Shown: positions 1-8,764, counted from the stretch's first letter. The stretch is DNA of 33,065 nt from Gemmatimonadota bacterium (GCA_015664885.1 DQPL01000106.1:1-33065); one strand, 5' to 3'. A program made the numbers and translations. Notes: generated from the sequence alone by a model not told the origin.

Positions 1-1
1 G

Positions 2-399
2 GCCAGCGCCCAACACGTCTACCGGCCGCGCCGGACCACCACCACGCCACTCTATCCGGTGGTCAAGCACCATCTCGAAACGTTTCTCGCCCAAGCCACC
101 GAGAACGACCGCATGGGCTACGGTGTCCCTTTATGGGTGGAGAAGGACCTGCGAGCGTATTTACGATGCGGCATCCTCGCCCACGGCTTCGCTCGCCTAC
201 GGTGTGAGGACTGCGGCCACGAGCGGCTCCTCCCGTTCTCATGCAAATCCCGGGGCGTCTGTCCATCATGTAATACGCGCCGCATGGCCGAGGTCGCCGC
301 CCACATCACGGCTCACGTGCTGCCCCTCACCTTCCCGTCCGCCAGTGGGTGCTGAGCCTTCCGAAGCCGGCTGCTGGCCGTTGGATCGGGTACTCCTAG
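2..399 (+). pseudogene. IS91-type transposase, N-terminal fragment, frameshifted
   Basis: The frame is open from the window edge and encodes the N-terminal zinc-binding region of IS91-family transposases. It carries a four-cysteine cluster (CEDCGH, then CKSRGVCPSCNTRR) preceded by YRPRRTTTTPLYPVVKHHLETF-like sequence, as is usual in this family. The frame ends at TGA 353-355. The expected continuation (PVRQWVLSLP) is encoded one frame over from about position 340 to 363, so one base has been lost near 338-341. After that the homology stops and the second frame ends at TAG 397-399. The catalytic domain is missing, so this is a dead fragment of a mobile element. Its 5' end lies outside the window. 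Confidence 0.8.
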
Positions 400-438
400 A
401 AGCGTATTAGAGAAGCGTCCTGGGCCGATTTCTCGGTG

Positions 439-888
439 TCAGCACCTACCTCTTGCTTGCCGCGCAGCCAGGCGCTCAGCGTCGCCCGGCGCACCGGTCC
501 CGGAGGAACCCATGAACATCTTGGTGCCGTCGGTAAACGTTACGTCGCGCCCGTTGGCACGCTTCAGCGAATGGTCCTTCGCCTGATAGCCATCGACGAT
601 GAGCACGGTGCCCGGCGCCAGGCAGTCGCGGGTCAGTCCGCGGCGAAGCAGCACGTTGGGTGTGCCACCCTCCACCATCCAGACCTCTGTCGAGCCATCC
701 TCTGCCTCGATCTCCAGATGGATCCACGAGTGTGGGTTCACCCACTCGAGCTTCACGATCTGGCCCTCGAGCCGCAGGGGAGCGTCCTTGTCGAACTCCG
801 CGCCAAACGCGTGATGCGCCACGAGCGGAATCGTAGCTACGACGAGCGCCAGAGCACCCAGGGTCAAAGTCGTGTAGATCTTTCGCAT
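439..888 (-). CDS. Secreted DUF6152-family protein
   Basis: A protein of 149 residues with an N-terminal signal peptide (MRKIYTTLTLGALALVVATI) followed by AHHAFGAEFD and the NPHSWIHLEIE motif typical of DUF6152. The family has no assigned biochemical function. It is found in secreted proteins of Acidobacteriota, Gemmatimonadota and Proteobacteria. The start is the ATG at 888 rather than the upstream start at 927, because a GAGGT ribosome-binding site lies just upstream and the signal peptide begins there. The ribosome-binding site overlaps the stop codon of the preceding gene (TAA at 893-895), so the two are probably translationally coupled. It is the last gene of a three-gene unit of exported proteins. 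Confidence 0.8.
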   Translation of the reverse strand: MRKIYTTLTLGALALVVATIPLVAHHAFGAEFDKDAPLRLEGQIVKLEWVNPHSWIHLEIEAEDGSTEVWMVEGGTPNVLLRRGLTRDCLAPGTVLIVDGYQAKDHSLKRANGRDVTFTDGTKMFMGSSGTGAPGDAERLAARQARGRC

Positions 889-892
889 GTGA

Positions 893-1978
893 TTACCTCG
901 TATCTGGCTGATTGGACACGCCTTCACGCTCTTGTGCTCGCGCGCCCATTAACACGTTGGCGAGTGCGTAGTTCCCCTCGTGGCACGCGTATTCGTATAC
1001 GAGCCCATCCAGCGCTTTGAACGGCAACTCGCCGCTAAACGGTCCGCTGAGCATCGAAGGGTCGTCGACGGTGAACTCGTAATTAATGGTGTGCTCGTCG
1101 GCCCGTGTAAAGCGCTCCGTCACCTTGATATTCTCCGACGGCTTGAAAGCGGCCGGGGGGTAACCGGCCAGGTTTTGCTCTGGATGGATGTTCGTCGTCT
1201 CCACCACGAGCGTGTCACCCTGCCACCGCCCCCACGAGTCACCCAACCATGGACGTATGTTTGCCGGCAGTGGATCGGGAGTACCGAGGCGGATGATGCG
1301 TGTATCGTGAACCATTTCGGTCATGATCATCACGTAATCGGCCGTCTGCACGATCGTGTAGTTGTTGTTGTAGAAATAGTTGGGCAGCATCGGTGGGCCG
1401 CCGTTGGAGCCGAACGACATGATGCAGCGTTCCTCCAGCGGCCGGTTCTCGGGGTTGTCGTACGCCCCGAACTGTCGCTGGGATGCGAAGCGTTTGCCCG
1501 TCCGTCGGCGTCCCTCCTCCGAGAGCGGCGGCCTACGGCCGTCCGGCGGGTCGACAATCAATGAGCTGCGGGCCTCGCCATTGAAGACGGCGATGTCGTC
1601 GCCGCCATCGATGTAGAAGAAATTGTACCCGCCTACCGCTCCGCCGCCCGCGTCGAAGAGGAAATTCCCCGTGAACTCGCCACCCACGGGGGGTAGGCCG
1701 CGATCGGGGTCACTGTCCGCCAGTTGTTCTCTGATGAAGTCCTGCTGGCCGCCCTCGAGCGCGGCGACCTGATCCGGAGTCAAGACGGCTCGTACTCCAG
1801 GTGGACGCACCAGCGGCGTCATGGTTGCGTTGGACCAGCTGCCTTGCAGATCTGGGTGACCATCGGCCGTACGCGGCATGACCCACCGCTCGTTGGTCTG
1901 CTGCGCCTCCATGGCCGAGGGCGTCACCGCCAGCATCGAGGCTGCTGCGAGCAGCATCAGCGGTCCGAATCGTTGCAC
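893..1978 (-). CDS. Secreted protein of unknown function, paralogue of the upstream gene
   Basis: A 361-residue exported protein. The proposed start is GTG at 1978, nine bases after a perfect AGGAGG; the frame is open further upstream but has no signal peptide there. From this start there is a signal peptide ending near EAQQ. Shared motifs with the neighbouring gene at 1992-2864 include ADGHPDLQGSW near the N-terminus, GRWQGDTLVVET in the middle and NIKVTERF with YEF.VDDP towards the C-terminus. The two are therefore divergent tandem paralogues. No catalytic motif is recognised. Proteins with this ADGHPDxxGxW opening commonly lie beside DUF6152 genes in Acidobacteriota and Gemmatimonadota, but I know of no demonstrated function. 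Confidence 0.75.
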   Translation of the reverse strand: MQRFGPLMLLAAASMLAVTPSAMEAQQTNERWVMPRTADGHPDLQGSWSNATMTPLVRPPGVRAVLTPDQVAALEGGQQDFIREQLADSDPDRGLPPVGGEFTGNFLFDAGGGAVGGYNFFYIDGGDDIAVFNGEARSSLIVDPPDGRRPPLSEEGRRRTGKRFASQRQFGAYDNPENRPLEERCIMSFGSNGGPPMLPNYFYNNNYTIVQTADYVMIMTEMVHDTRIIRLGTPDPLPANIRPWLGDSWGRWQGDTLVVETTNIHPEQNLAGYPPAAFKPSENIKVTERFTRADEHTINYEFTVDDPSMLSGPFSGELPFKALDGLVYEYACHEGNYALANVLMGARAQEREGVSNQPDTR

Positions 1979-1991
1979 CTCGAACACCCTC

Positions 1992-2864
1992 CTATCTGCC
2001 AACGGGGTTCTTGCGCAGGTGACCATACATGAGCTCCTCCACGAACTCAACGCACTTGAACTGACCCAGTCGCGCGTTCTCGGCGACATGGCGGTAGAGC
2101 GGTAAGCTGATGGTCCACGGGCGGGAGAACGTGTTCGGGTCCTCCAGCGTCGCCTCGTAGAGCATGTGGTCGGGGCCCGTCATCGTGTACCGCTCGGTCA
2201 CTTTGAGCGACGCACTGAAGTGGTTGCCCGAGCGATCCAGCCAAGCCGAGCCATTGAACCCGGCAGCCTCAACCACGAAGACGTCGCCGTCCCAGCGGCC
2301 GACTGATTGGCCCATCCAAGTGTCGACCTGAGCCGGGCCTGGGTCCACGAGGTAGATGTCTCTCACGGCGCCTGCATACTCGTACACGAAGAAGACCTTG
2401 CTCTCGCTCTGAAAGACCTGGAACGGGTACGGCATGTAGTTGGCGCGCGGAACACCGGGCAGATAGCACTTGATCTCCGGATCCCGATCGAGCCAGTTCT
2501 CGCGGTTCTCATTCCGCATGGTGAGCGCTGCTGGCAGGTAGGGGATCTCTCCGCCGACGACGATGCCGTTACCCGAAGGAACCGAACCTACAGCGCCGAA
2601 GGCCACGATCTCGTGCCTCGGCACGGGAACGACCGGGCCGGGCTGCATCGCTAGAGCGGCCCGCGCTGTGTGGGGCTCGATGTCCCAGTGGGCGTTACCA
2701 AGGGCCTGCCAGATGCCGTTGATGTCGGGGTGGCCGTCGGCGAGCCTTGGGATGCTGCCGCTCTGGGCCTGAACCGTGGCCGGCAAGAAAGCGGCTGCGG
2801 CCAGGGCGCATATGACCGCAGAACCAAGAAGTGGCCTCGGCGATCGGCTGACACGCGAATTCAA
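1992..2864 (-). CDS. Secreted protein of unknown function, first gene of a three-gene unit
   Basis: A 290-residue exported protein paralogous to the next gene. It has LADGHPDINGIW after the signal peptide, SVGRWDGDVFVVEAAGFN in the middle, SLKVTERYT and then YEATLEDP. The chosen start is TTG at 2864, preceded by GGAGG with a six-base spacer; a signal peptide (LLGSAVICALAAAAFLPATV) follows and ends at VQAQ. A longer TTG start at 2894 lacks a ribosome-binding site. The stop (TAG, 1992-1994) lies 13 bases before the start of the next gene, so the two are one transcription unit. The function is unknown; the export signal suggests a periplasmic or outer-membrane location. Confidence 0.75.
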   Translation of the reverse strand: MNSRVSRSPRPLLGSAVICALAAAAFLPATVQAQSGSIPRLADGHPDINGIWQALGNAHWDIEPHTARAALAMQPGPVVPVPRHEIVAFGAVGSVPSGNGIVVGGEIPYLPAALTMRNENRENWLDRDPEIKCYLPGVPRANYMPYPFQVFQSESKVFFVYEYAGAVRDIYLVDPGPAQVDTWMGQSVGRWDGDVFVVEAAGFNGSAWLDRSGNHFSASLKVTERYTMTGPDHMLYEATLEDPNTFSRPWTISLPLYRHVAENARLGQFKCVEFVEELMYGHLRKNPVGR

Positions 2865-3036
2865 TTCAACCCTCCGGGTCTGCGTTGGGTACAAGTGGGC
2901 AGAGAATGTGCGGCGCGTCGCGCGATCTTGCTAGGGGAGCGCTCTCGTAGGGCCAGCCAACTCTTCCGCGCGCGCATGCATCCATTACCATTGCCGCGAT
3001 GAACTACGCCTGTCGAACTCCCACATCGAACAGCAC
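2865..3036. other. Divergent intergenic region
   Basis: This 172-base spacer separates the minus-strand secreted-protein unit from the plus-strand moxR-bat operon, so promoters for both must lie here. I see no clear -10/-35 pair and no strong ribosome-binding site before the moxR ATG. Confidence 0.5.
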
Positions 3037-4038
3037 ATGACCGAATCGAAGACTTTGGACATCGAAGTCATCCAGCAGAAGATCCAGCAGGAGAGTGGGT
3101 TCGTGGACCGCCTGCTCGCTGAGGTCGGTCGTGTCATCGTCGGACAGAAGACGATGGTCGAACGTCTGTTGATCGGTCTACTCGCTGACGGCCACGTGCT
3201 CATGGAGGGCGTTCCTGGCCTGGCGAAGACGCTCACGGTGCGTACGCTCGCTGACGCGATCGACACGAAGTTCCGTCGCCTTCAGTTCACCCCGGATCTT
3301 CTTCCCGCAGACCTGATCGGGACGCTGGTCTACGATCCGAAGGATCAGGAGTTCAAGACCAAGAAGGGGCCGATCTTCGCGAACGTGATTCTGGCCGATG
3401 AAATCAACCGCTCGCCCGCGAAGGTGCAGTCCGCGCTGCTGGAGGCCATGCAGGAGCACACCGTCACGATCGGCGAGAACACGTACAAGCTCGACGATCC
3501 GTTCCTGGTGCTCGCGACTCAGAATCCGATCGAGCAGGAGGGCACGTACCCGCTGCCGGAAGCGCAAATCGATCGCTTCATGCTCAAGCTCTCGATCGGC
3601 TATCCCGATGCCGACGAAGAGCTTCAGATCATGCGGCGCATGTCGAGTGGTGCGCCCGCCGAGATCAAGCCAGTCGTGAGCGCAGAAGAGATCATTCGAG
3701 CCCGGAAGGCGGTCGAGATGATCTATATGGACCAGCAGGTAGAGCGCTACATCGTGAGCCTGGTGCTCGCTACGCGCGATCCGGCGGCACACGGGCTTCC
3801 GGATCTGGCGGACCTGATCTCCTTCGGCGCCTCACCTCGAGCGACGATTTGCCTCGCGAAGACGGCACGCGCGCATGCCTTCCTGAACGGCAGAGGATTC
3901 GTGACCCCGGACGACGTGCGCGCGATGGGCATGGACGTGCTGCGTCACAGAGTGTTGCTCACCTACGAGGCCGAAGCCGAGGAGGTCACTCCCGAGGACG
4001 TGGTGACGAGAGTCCTCAACAGCGTCGAGGTGCCGTAG
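3037..4038 (+). CDS. moxR: MoxR-family AAA+ ATPase
   Basis: A 333-residue AAA+ ATPase of the MoxR class, of normal family length. Walker A is GVPGLAKT at residues 58-65, Walker B is VILADE near 117-122, and sensor 1 is in ATQNP near 160-164, followed by EQEGTYPLPEAQIDRF, which is characteristic of MoxR proteins. These ATPases act as chaperones with von Willebrand factor A (VWA) domain partners to mature or insert metal centres, or to remodel proteins. Here the partners are likely the DUF58 and BatA/BatB proteins encoded just downstream. It is the first gene of an eight-gene plus-strand operon; the next ATG is eight bases past its stop. No good ribosome-binding site is visible before the ATG at 3037. 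Confidence 0.95.
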   Translation: MTESKTLDIEVIQQKIQQESGFVDRLLAEVGRVIVGQKTMVERLLIGLLADGHVLMEGVPGLAKTLTVRTLADAIDTKFRRLQFTPDLLPADLIGTLVYDPKDQEFKTKKGPIFANVILADEINRSPAKVQSALLEAMQEHTVTIGENTYKLDDPFLVLATQNPIEQEGTYPLPEAQIDRFMLKLSIGYPDADEELQIMRRMSSGAPAEIKPVVSAEEIIRARKAVEMIYMDQQVERYIVSLVLATRDPAAHGLPDLADLISFGASPRATICLAKTARAHAFLNGRGFVTPDDVRAMGMDVLRHRVLLTYEAEAEEVTPEDVVTRVLNSVEVP

Positions 4039-4046
4039 GCGGAAGC

Positions 4047-4925
4047 ATGATACCACGCGAGATCCTCAAGAAGGTTCGGCGGATCGAGATCTCCACGAGA
4101 GGCCTCGTCAATGAGGTCCTGTCGGGAGAATACCACTCGGTCTTCAAGGGTCGCGGCATGAATTTCGCCGAGGTCCGGGAGTATCAGTACGGGGACGACA
4201 TCCGCTCTATCGACTGGAACGTGACCGCGCGCACGGGCTCCCCCTTCGTGAAGGTCTTCGAGGAGGAGCGTGAGCTCACCGTCATGCTCGTTGTCGACGT
4301 GAGCGCCTCCGGAGACTTCGGCACCCAGGAGCGGCTGAAAGGCGAGGTCGCGGTCGAGATCTGCGCGTTGCTCGCGTTCAGCGCCATCAAGAACAACGAC
4401 AAGGTCGGTCTCATTATTTTTTCCGACCACGTCGAGAAGTTCGTGCCTCCCAGCAAGGGCAAGCGCCACGTCCTGCGCGTCCTGCGTGAGCTGCTCTACC
4501 ACCGCCCCGAGGGTCGTGGCACCGACATCACGGCCGCGCTCGACTACCTGAACCATGTTCAGAGGAAGAGGGCAGTCACCTTCCTGGTATCGGACTTCCG
4601 CGACGCCGGCTTCGAGAAGTCACTCGCGGTGGCGGGCCGGCGGCACGATATGATCGCTGTGCGCGTGGGCGACCTGCGTGAGAGGGAGATCCCTTCCGTG
4701 GGTTTGCTCGAACTGGAGGATCCAGAGACGGGGGAACGCCTCGTGGTCAACACTTCCGACCCTCGCTTTCGCGCGGGTTTCAGAGAGAGCTCTCGCTCCG
4801 CCCGCGAAGAGTTGGACCGCACGCTGCGGCGTGGCGGGGGGGATGTCATCGACATTGAGACCGGAGAGCCGTATGTGCGGCCGCTGATGCGCTTCTTCAA
4901 AGAGCGAATGCGACGGCGCCGATGA
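4047..4925 (+). CDS. DUF58 domain protein (VWA-like partner of MoxR)
   Basis: A 292-residue protein with the DUF58 signature REYQYGDDIRSIDWN at about residues 44-58 and a VWA-like metal-site motif DVSAS at 84-88. DUF58 proteins are almost always encoded next to MoxR ATPases and are thought to be their partners or substrates. The ATG at 4047 lies eight bases after the moxR stop; the frame is open further upstream, but that part overlaps moxR and shows no homology. Its last four bases (ATGA) overlap the next gene's start, indicating translational coupling. No transmembrane segment is evident, so it is probably cytoplasmic. Confidence 0.93.
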   Translation: MIPREILKKVRRIEISTRGLVNEVLSGEYHSVFKGRGMNFAEVREYQYGDDIRSIDWNVTARTGSPFVKVFEEERELTVMLVVDVSASGDFGTQERLKGEVAVEICALLAFSAIKNNDKVGLIIFSDHVEKFVPPSKGKRHVLRVLRELLYHRPEGRGTDITAALDYLNHVQRKRAVTFLVSDFRDAGFEKSLAVAGRRHDMIAVRVGDLREREIPSVGLLELEDPETGERLVVNTSDPRFRAGFRESSRSAREELDRTLRRGGGDVIDIETGEPYVRPLMRFFKERMRRRR

Positions 4926-5995
4926 GAGGTCGACTCAGGTTCCCCGGCACTCTCGTGGTCTGCGCGTGCATGTTGGCTGTCGCACCGCTCGCTGCTCAAG
5001 ACGCGCGCATCAGCAATGACGTCGATACCACCCTGGTAACGGTCGGTGGGCGAATCCAGATGACCGTGACAGTGGAGCACGCTGTAGGGGCTAGGGTCGT
5101 TTGGCCCGATTCGCTCGATCTGGCGCCGTTCGAGTTGCTCGGAGCGCAGACCGCTGCTCCCGCGAACGTGGGCGGTCGCGCTCGCTCGAGCGTGACTCTG
5201 ACGATGGCGGCGTTCGAATTGGGTGAGTTGGAGATCCCCAGCTTCGACGTCCAGGTGGTCGGTCCGGGCGAAGCGAGGGAAACGCTCTCCACGGACCGTT
5301 TCGGGATCGAGGTCGTCTCGGTGGGAGCGGACGAAGGCGGCGACATTCGGGACATTCGTGGACCGCTCGGGATCCCGCTTGGCGTGGTGACGGTGAGCCT
5401 GTGGCTCTTGTTTGCGCTCGTGACGCTCGCTGCGGCGTACGGACTGCACCGGCGGAGTCGCCGGAATGGCGAAGACGAAGTCGGGGAGGTTGGCCCCCCG
5501 CCGCGGCCCGCGCACGAAGTGGCGCTCGAAGCGATCGCGAGAATCGAGTCGTCCCCCATGCTCGAGCGCGGCCAGGTGAAGGAGTACCACATCGAGGTGT
5601 CCGAAGTCTTGCGCACCTACGTCGAAGCACGGTTTTGTGTGCCCTCGCTGGAGATGACGACGCGGGAGGTGGTCGACGGACTTCGCGGCGTCGGTGCTCA
5701 GGGCCAGTTCGTCGACGGGCTCCGACGCTTCCTGGACCAGTGCGACATGGTGAAATTCGCCAAGGTGCGGCCGACGCTCGAGGCCTCGCAGGAGATTCTG
5801 GAACTGGGCCGCGACCTCGTGACAGGGAGCGTCCCGGATCATGCCGATGTGGTGTCGGATACCGGTGGGTCGGAAAACGGCGGGTCGGATGTCGTTGGGA
5901 CGCTCAGCGTCGAGACGGACCGTGTCCGCCCGGCGGCCGACAGCGAAACGGCCGAAGCGGAGCCGTCGTCCTCCCCCGAACAGGTCGTCTCCTGA
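4922..5995 (+). CDS. BatD-like single-pass membrane protein
   Basis: A 357-residue protein with a signal peptide (cleavage near AAQ, residue 25) and a beta-rich extracytoplasmic region with BatD-like Ig character (residues 30-145). A transmembrane helix lies at about 152-174 (LGVVTVSLWLLFALVTLAAA), followed by a cytoplasmic tail with a helical segment (SEVLRTYVEARF) and an acidic/serine-rich end. Position and topology match the poorly named genes between the DUF58 gene and batA in many Bat operons. It resembles a short BatD, sharing the DQCDMVKFAKVRPT-like tail motif with the C-terminus of the full BatD downstream (EQCDRQRYAPV). The ATG overlaps the DUF58 stop (ATGA) and the stop overlaps the batA start (TGATG). 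Its specific role is unknown. Confidence 0.75.
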   Translation: MRGRLRFPGTLVVCACMLAVAPLAAQDARISNDVDTTLVTVGGRIQMTVTVEHAVGARVVWPDSLDLAPFELLGAQTAAPANVGGRARSSVTLTMAAFELGELEIPSFDVQVVGPGEARETLSTDRFGIEVVSVGADEGGDIRDIRGPLGIPLGVVTVSLWLLFALVTLAAAYGLHRRSRRNGEDEVGEVGPPPRPAHEVALEAIARIESSPMLERGQVKEYHIEVSEVLRTYVEARFCVPSLEMTTREVVDGLRGVGAQGQFVDGLRRFLDQCDMVKFAKVRPTLEASQEILELGRDLVTGSVPDHADVVSDTGGSENGGSDVVGTLSVETDRVRPAADSETAEAEPSSSPEQVVS

Positions 5996-6981
5996 TGTTC
6001 CGCTTCGAGGATCCTTGGGTACTGGGCCTACTGGCGATTGTCCCGCTGACCTACTGGCTGGGCGCACGCGGCGAGCGACGAACGGGCGCGCTCCGCTTCT
6101 CGGCGTTGGACATGGCGCGGCAGGCCGGCAACGGTATCAGTGTTTGGTTGCCTCGGGTGCCGGCCCTGCTGGGCGCGGTTAGTGTCACTGCGGTGATTGT
6201 CGCGCTCGCTCGCCCCCAGACCGGGATCACGTCGGAGACCCTCCTGACGGAGGGCATCGACATCATCATGGTGATGGACGTCTCGAGCTCGATGCTGGCT
6301 GAGGACCTGGAGCCGAATCGTTTGCAGGCTGCCAAAGGGGTCGCCGCGGATTTTGTGGGTGGCCGCCGCAACGACCGCATCGGTCTGGTCGCGTTCGCCG
6401 GAGAGGCGTTCACCCAGGCGCCGCTGACTTTGGACTACAGCGTGGTGCAGAGCCTGATAGGCGAATTGCAGGTGGGAATCATCGAGGACGGCACCGCGGT
6501 CGGCATGGGGCTGGGCACGGCCGTAAAGCGGCTGCAGGCCTCTGACGCCGAGTCGAAGGTGGTCATTCTGCTCACGGACGGGCGTAGCAACCGGGGCGAG
6601 ATCGGACCGGTCACCGCGGCGAGAATGGCGCAGGCGTTGGGAGTACGAGTGTATACCGTTGGCGTGGGTACCAGGGGCAACGCGCCGGTTCCTATAGCCG
6701 ACCCGCTGGTCGGCACGCGCTTGGTGCCCATGCCTGTCGATATCGACGAGCCTACCCTGCAGGAGATCGCCGAGCTCACCGGTGGGCGGTACTTCCGTGC
6801 CACGGACAATGAAAGCCTCACTTCCATCTACGAGGAAATCGACCAGTTGGAGAGGACCGAGATCGAGGTGGAAAACTTCATGCAATACGCCGAGCGCTTC
6901 CCTGTTGTGCTCGCGTTCGGACTCCTCCTGCTCTTGATGGAAGTCGGTCTCGCGCAGACCGTGCTCCGCAAGCTTCCGTAG
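5995..6981 (+). CDS. batA: BatA-type VWA membrane protein
   Basis: A 328-residue protein starting MFRFEDPWVLGLLAIVPL, with N-terminal transmembrane helices (about residues 8-22 and 55-72), a VWA domain and a C-terminal helix (PVVLAFGLLLLLMEVGL). The metal-ion-dependent adhesion site is intact: DVSSS at 95-99 and TDGRSN further on. BatA and BatB are VWA proteins linked to aerotolerance and stress resistance in Bacteroides and Leptospira; how they act is not settled. The start is the ATG overlapping the previous stop by one base (TGATG). The frame is open a long way upstream inside the preceding gene, but that part is only overlap. Confidence 0.92.
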   Translation: MFRFEDPWVLGLLAIVPLTYWLGARGERRTGALRFSALDMARQAGNGISVWLPRVPALLGAVSVTAVIVALARPQTGITSETLLTEGIDIIMVMDVSSSMLAEDLEPNRLQAAKGVAADFVGGRRNDRIGLVAFAGEAFTQAPLTLDYSVVQSLIGELQVGIIEDGTAVGMGLGTAVKRLQASDAESKVVILLTDGRSNRGEIGPVTAARMAQALGVRVYTVGVGTRGNAPVPIADPLVGTRLVPMPVDIDEPTLQEIAELTGGRYFRATDNESLTSIYEEIDQLERTEIEVENFMQYAERFPVVLAFGLLLLLMEVGLAQTVLRKLP

Positions 6982-6987
6982 GCGCAC

Positions 6988-8019
6988 ATGTTCCGATTCG
7001 GCGCTCCCGAGTGGCTTTTGGCCCTATTAGTCGTTCCGGCGATGGTGGCAGTGTTCTGGTATGCCGCATGGAGCCGTCGCAACGCCCTCGCGAGCTTTGG
7101 GGACTCAGCGCTCATGGATCGGCTCGCGGCATCGGTGAGCCTACCTGCGAGGCGCGCCAAAGCGATCCTACGCGTCACGGCGGTGGCGCTCACTCTCGTG
7201 GCGTTGGCACGTCCTCAGTTCGGCACGCGCATCGAGACAGTGCGCAGCGTTGGTCAGGACATCATGATCGCGGTGGATCTCTCCCAATCGATGCTGGCAG
7301 AGGACGTCGCGCCCAACCGCCTAGAGCGAGCGCGCCTCGCGATTTTCCGCCTCATGAGTCAGCTGGACGGGGACCGCATCGGTCTCGTGGCGTTTGCGGG
7401 CACCGCGTTTGTCCAGAGTCCGCTCACCATCGACTACAGCGCCGCGGCGCTCTTCCTGGGCGCGATGCACCCCGACATCATGCCGGTGCAGGGAACCGAC
7501 TTCGGCGAGGCGCTGGAGGTCGCGCTCGACGCGTTGGACGAAGGCGCGCGTGATGCCCGTGTCTTGATCATGGTGACCGACGGAGAGGATCACGAGCAGC
7601 GCTTCGGTGAAGAAATGCAGCGTGCGCGCCGGAGTGGCGTCCAGGTCTACTTCGTCGTCTTCGGGTCGACCGAAGGCGTTCCGATCCCGCTTTATGACGA
7701 TCAAGGGCAGAGGGAGGGGTTCCTGCGCGATGAAGAGGGAAACGTGGTCACCACGCGCGTGGGCGAAGAAACGCTCGCCAATTTCGGGAGGCTGATCGAC
7801 GCGAAGGTGGTGAGGGTGGGAGCCGGCGGCACAGGATTCGAGGATCTAGTGGACGAGATCGCGAGTAAGGATGGTGAGGTGCTCGATGATCAGCAGATCA
7901 CGCAGTTCGAGCAGCAGTACCAGATCTTTTTGGGTCTCGCATTGTTGCTGCTGATCGCCGAGCTCATGATCTCGGAGCGCAGACGCACGCCCGAGGCTTG
8001 GCTGGGGAGGTTCGAATGA
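6988..8019 (+). CDS. batB: BatB-type VWA membrane protein
   Basis: A 343-residue paralogue of BatA with the same layout: MFRFGAPEWLLALLVVPAMV as the first helix, a second helix near residues 58-75, a VWA domain with the metal-site motif DLSQS at 97-101 and TDGEDH later, and a C-terminal membrane helix (IFLGLALLLLIAEL). The start is six bases after batA and the stop overlaps the ATG of the next gene. BatA and BatB are expected to form a membrane complex with the TPR proteins encoded downstream. The pair probably arose by tandem duplication, since both share the opening MFRF and the phrase SMLAED after the metal site. Confidence 0.92.
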   Translation: MFRFGAPEWLLALLVVPAMVAVFWYAAWSRRNALASFGDSALMDRLAASVSLPARRAKAILRVTAVALTLVALARPQFGTRIETVRSVGQDIMIAVDLSQSMLAEDVAPNRLERARLAIFRLMSQLDGDRIGLVAFAGTAFVQSPLTIDYSAAALFLGAMHPDIMPVQGTDFGEALEVALDALDEGARDARVLIMVTDGEDHEQRFGEEMQRARRSGVQVYFVVFGSTEGVPIPLYDDQGQREGFLRDEEGNVVTTRVGEETLANFGRLIDAKVVRVGAGGTGFEDLVDEIASKDGEVLDDQQITQFEQQYQIFLGLALLLLIAELMISERRRTPEAWLGRFE

Positions 8020-8762
8020 CGAGGTGGAGGTGGGCCGTCGCGGTCGCGGCAGCGTGCGCGTTGGCGATGATGCCGACTCCGGGGTCCGCACAGGCAGGCC
8101 GGGACCAGGTGGCGGAAGGGAACCGGCTTTATGGAGAAGGCAGGTTTGAGGAGGCGCACCAGATGTACCTGGAGGCTTTGCGCGACGACCCCGAGTCTTC
8201 GCTCATCCGCTTCAACTCTGGAAACGCGCTCTACCAGAGCCAGGACTTCCAGCGGGCGATGGAGGCGTACCAACAGGCGATCGAGTCCGGCGACCCGGAT
8301 TTGGCCGGGGCGGCCTGGTACAATCTGGGGAATTCGCTGTACCGCGGGCAGCAGTTGGAGCCGAGCCTGGAGGCTTTCAAGCAGGTGCTGCGCCTCGATC
8401 CTGATGACGCCGACGCGAAGCACAATCTCGAGCGCGTATTGGAGCAGATAGAGCAGCAGGAGCAAGAGCAGGACGAGCCTCAGGACCAGCGGGGCGACCA
8501 ACAACAAGATCAAGATCAGCAGGACCAGGAGAACCAGGAGGGTGAAGACCAGCAGGACGAGCAGGACGGGGAACAAGACCAACAGCAGCCGCCGGAGGGA
8601 GAGGAGCCGCCGCCCGAAGGAGAGCAGGAGCAGGAACGGCAGCCCGGCGAGATGACCCCTGAGGAGGCCGAGAGCTTGCTGGACGCCATCCGCGAGGACC
8701 CCAGTGACGTCAACCGGAAGCCGGTAGCCGCTCGGGGTCGCAAGCCCAAGAAGATCTGGTAG
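8016..8762 (+). CDS. batC: BatC-like TPR protein with a long Gln/Glu/Asp-rich tail
   Basis: A 248-residue protein with a signal peptide (to about AQA, residue 27) and at least two or three TPR units between residues 34 and 140 (WYNLGNSLYRGQQLEPSLEAF is a clear one). Residues 142-212 form a low-complexity tail almost entirely of Gln, Glu, Asp and Pro, and the C-terminus is basic (RKPKKIW). BatC proteins typically combine TPRs with such charged tails. The start is ATG at 8016, after GGGGAGG, overlapping the batB stop by four bases; a longer start at 7998 would lie inside batB and lacks a ribosome-binding site. It is presumably periplasmic and a scaffold for the BatA/BatB complex. Confidence 0.85.
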   Translation: MTRWRWAVAVAAACALAMMPTPGSAQAGRDQVAEGNRLYGEGRFEEAHQMYLEALRDDPESSLIRFNSGNALYQSQDFQRAMEAYQQAIESGDPDLAGAAWYNLGNSLYRGQQLEPSLEAFKQVLRLDPDDADAKHNLERVLEQIEQQEQEQDEPQDQRGDQQQDQDQQDQENQEGEDQQDEQDGEQDQQQPPEGEEPPPEGEQEQERQPGEMTPEEAESLLDAIREDPSDVNRKPVAARGRKPKKIW

Positions 8763-8764
8763 CC

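Noticed and set aside
4559-6067. A long open frame on the minus strand opposite the DUF58, BatD-like and batA genes
   Set aside because: It is antisense to well-recognised genes, shows no protein family and has the composition expected of antisense frames in high-GC DNA.
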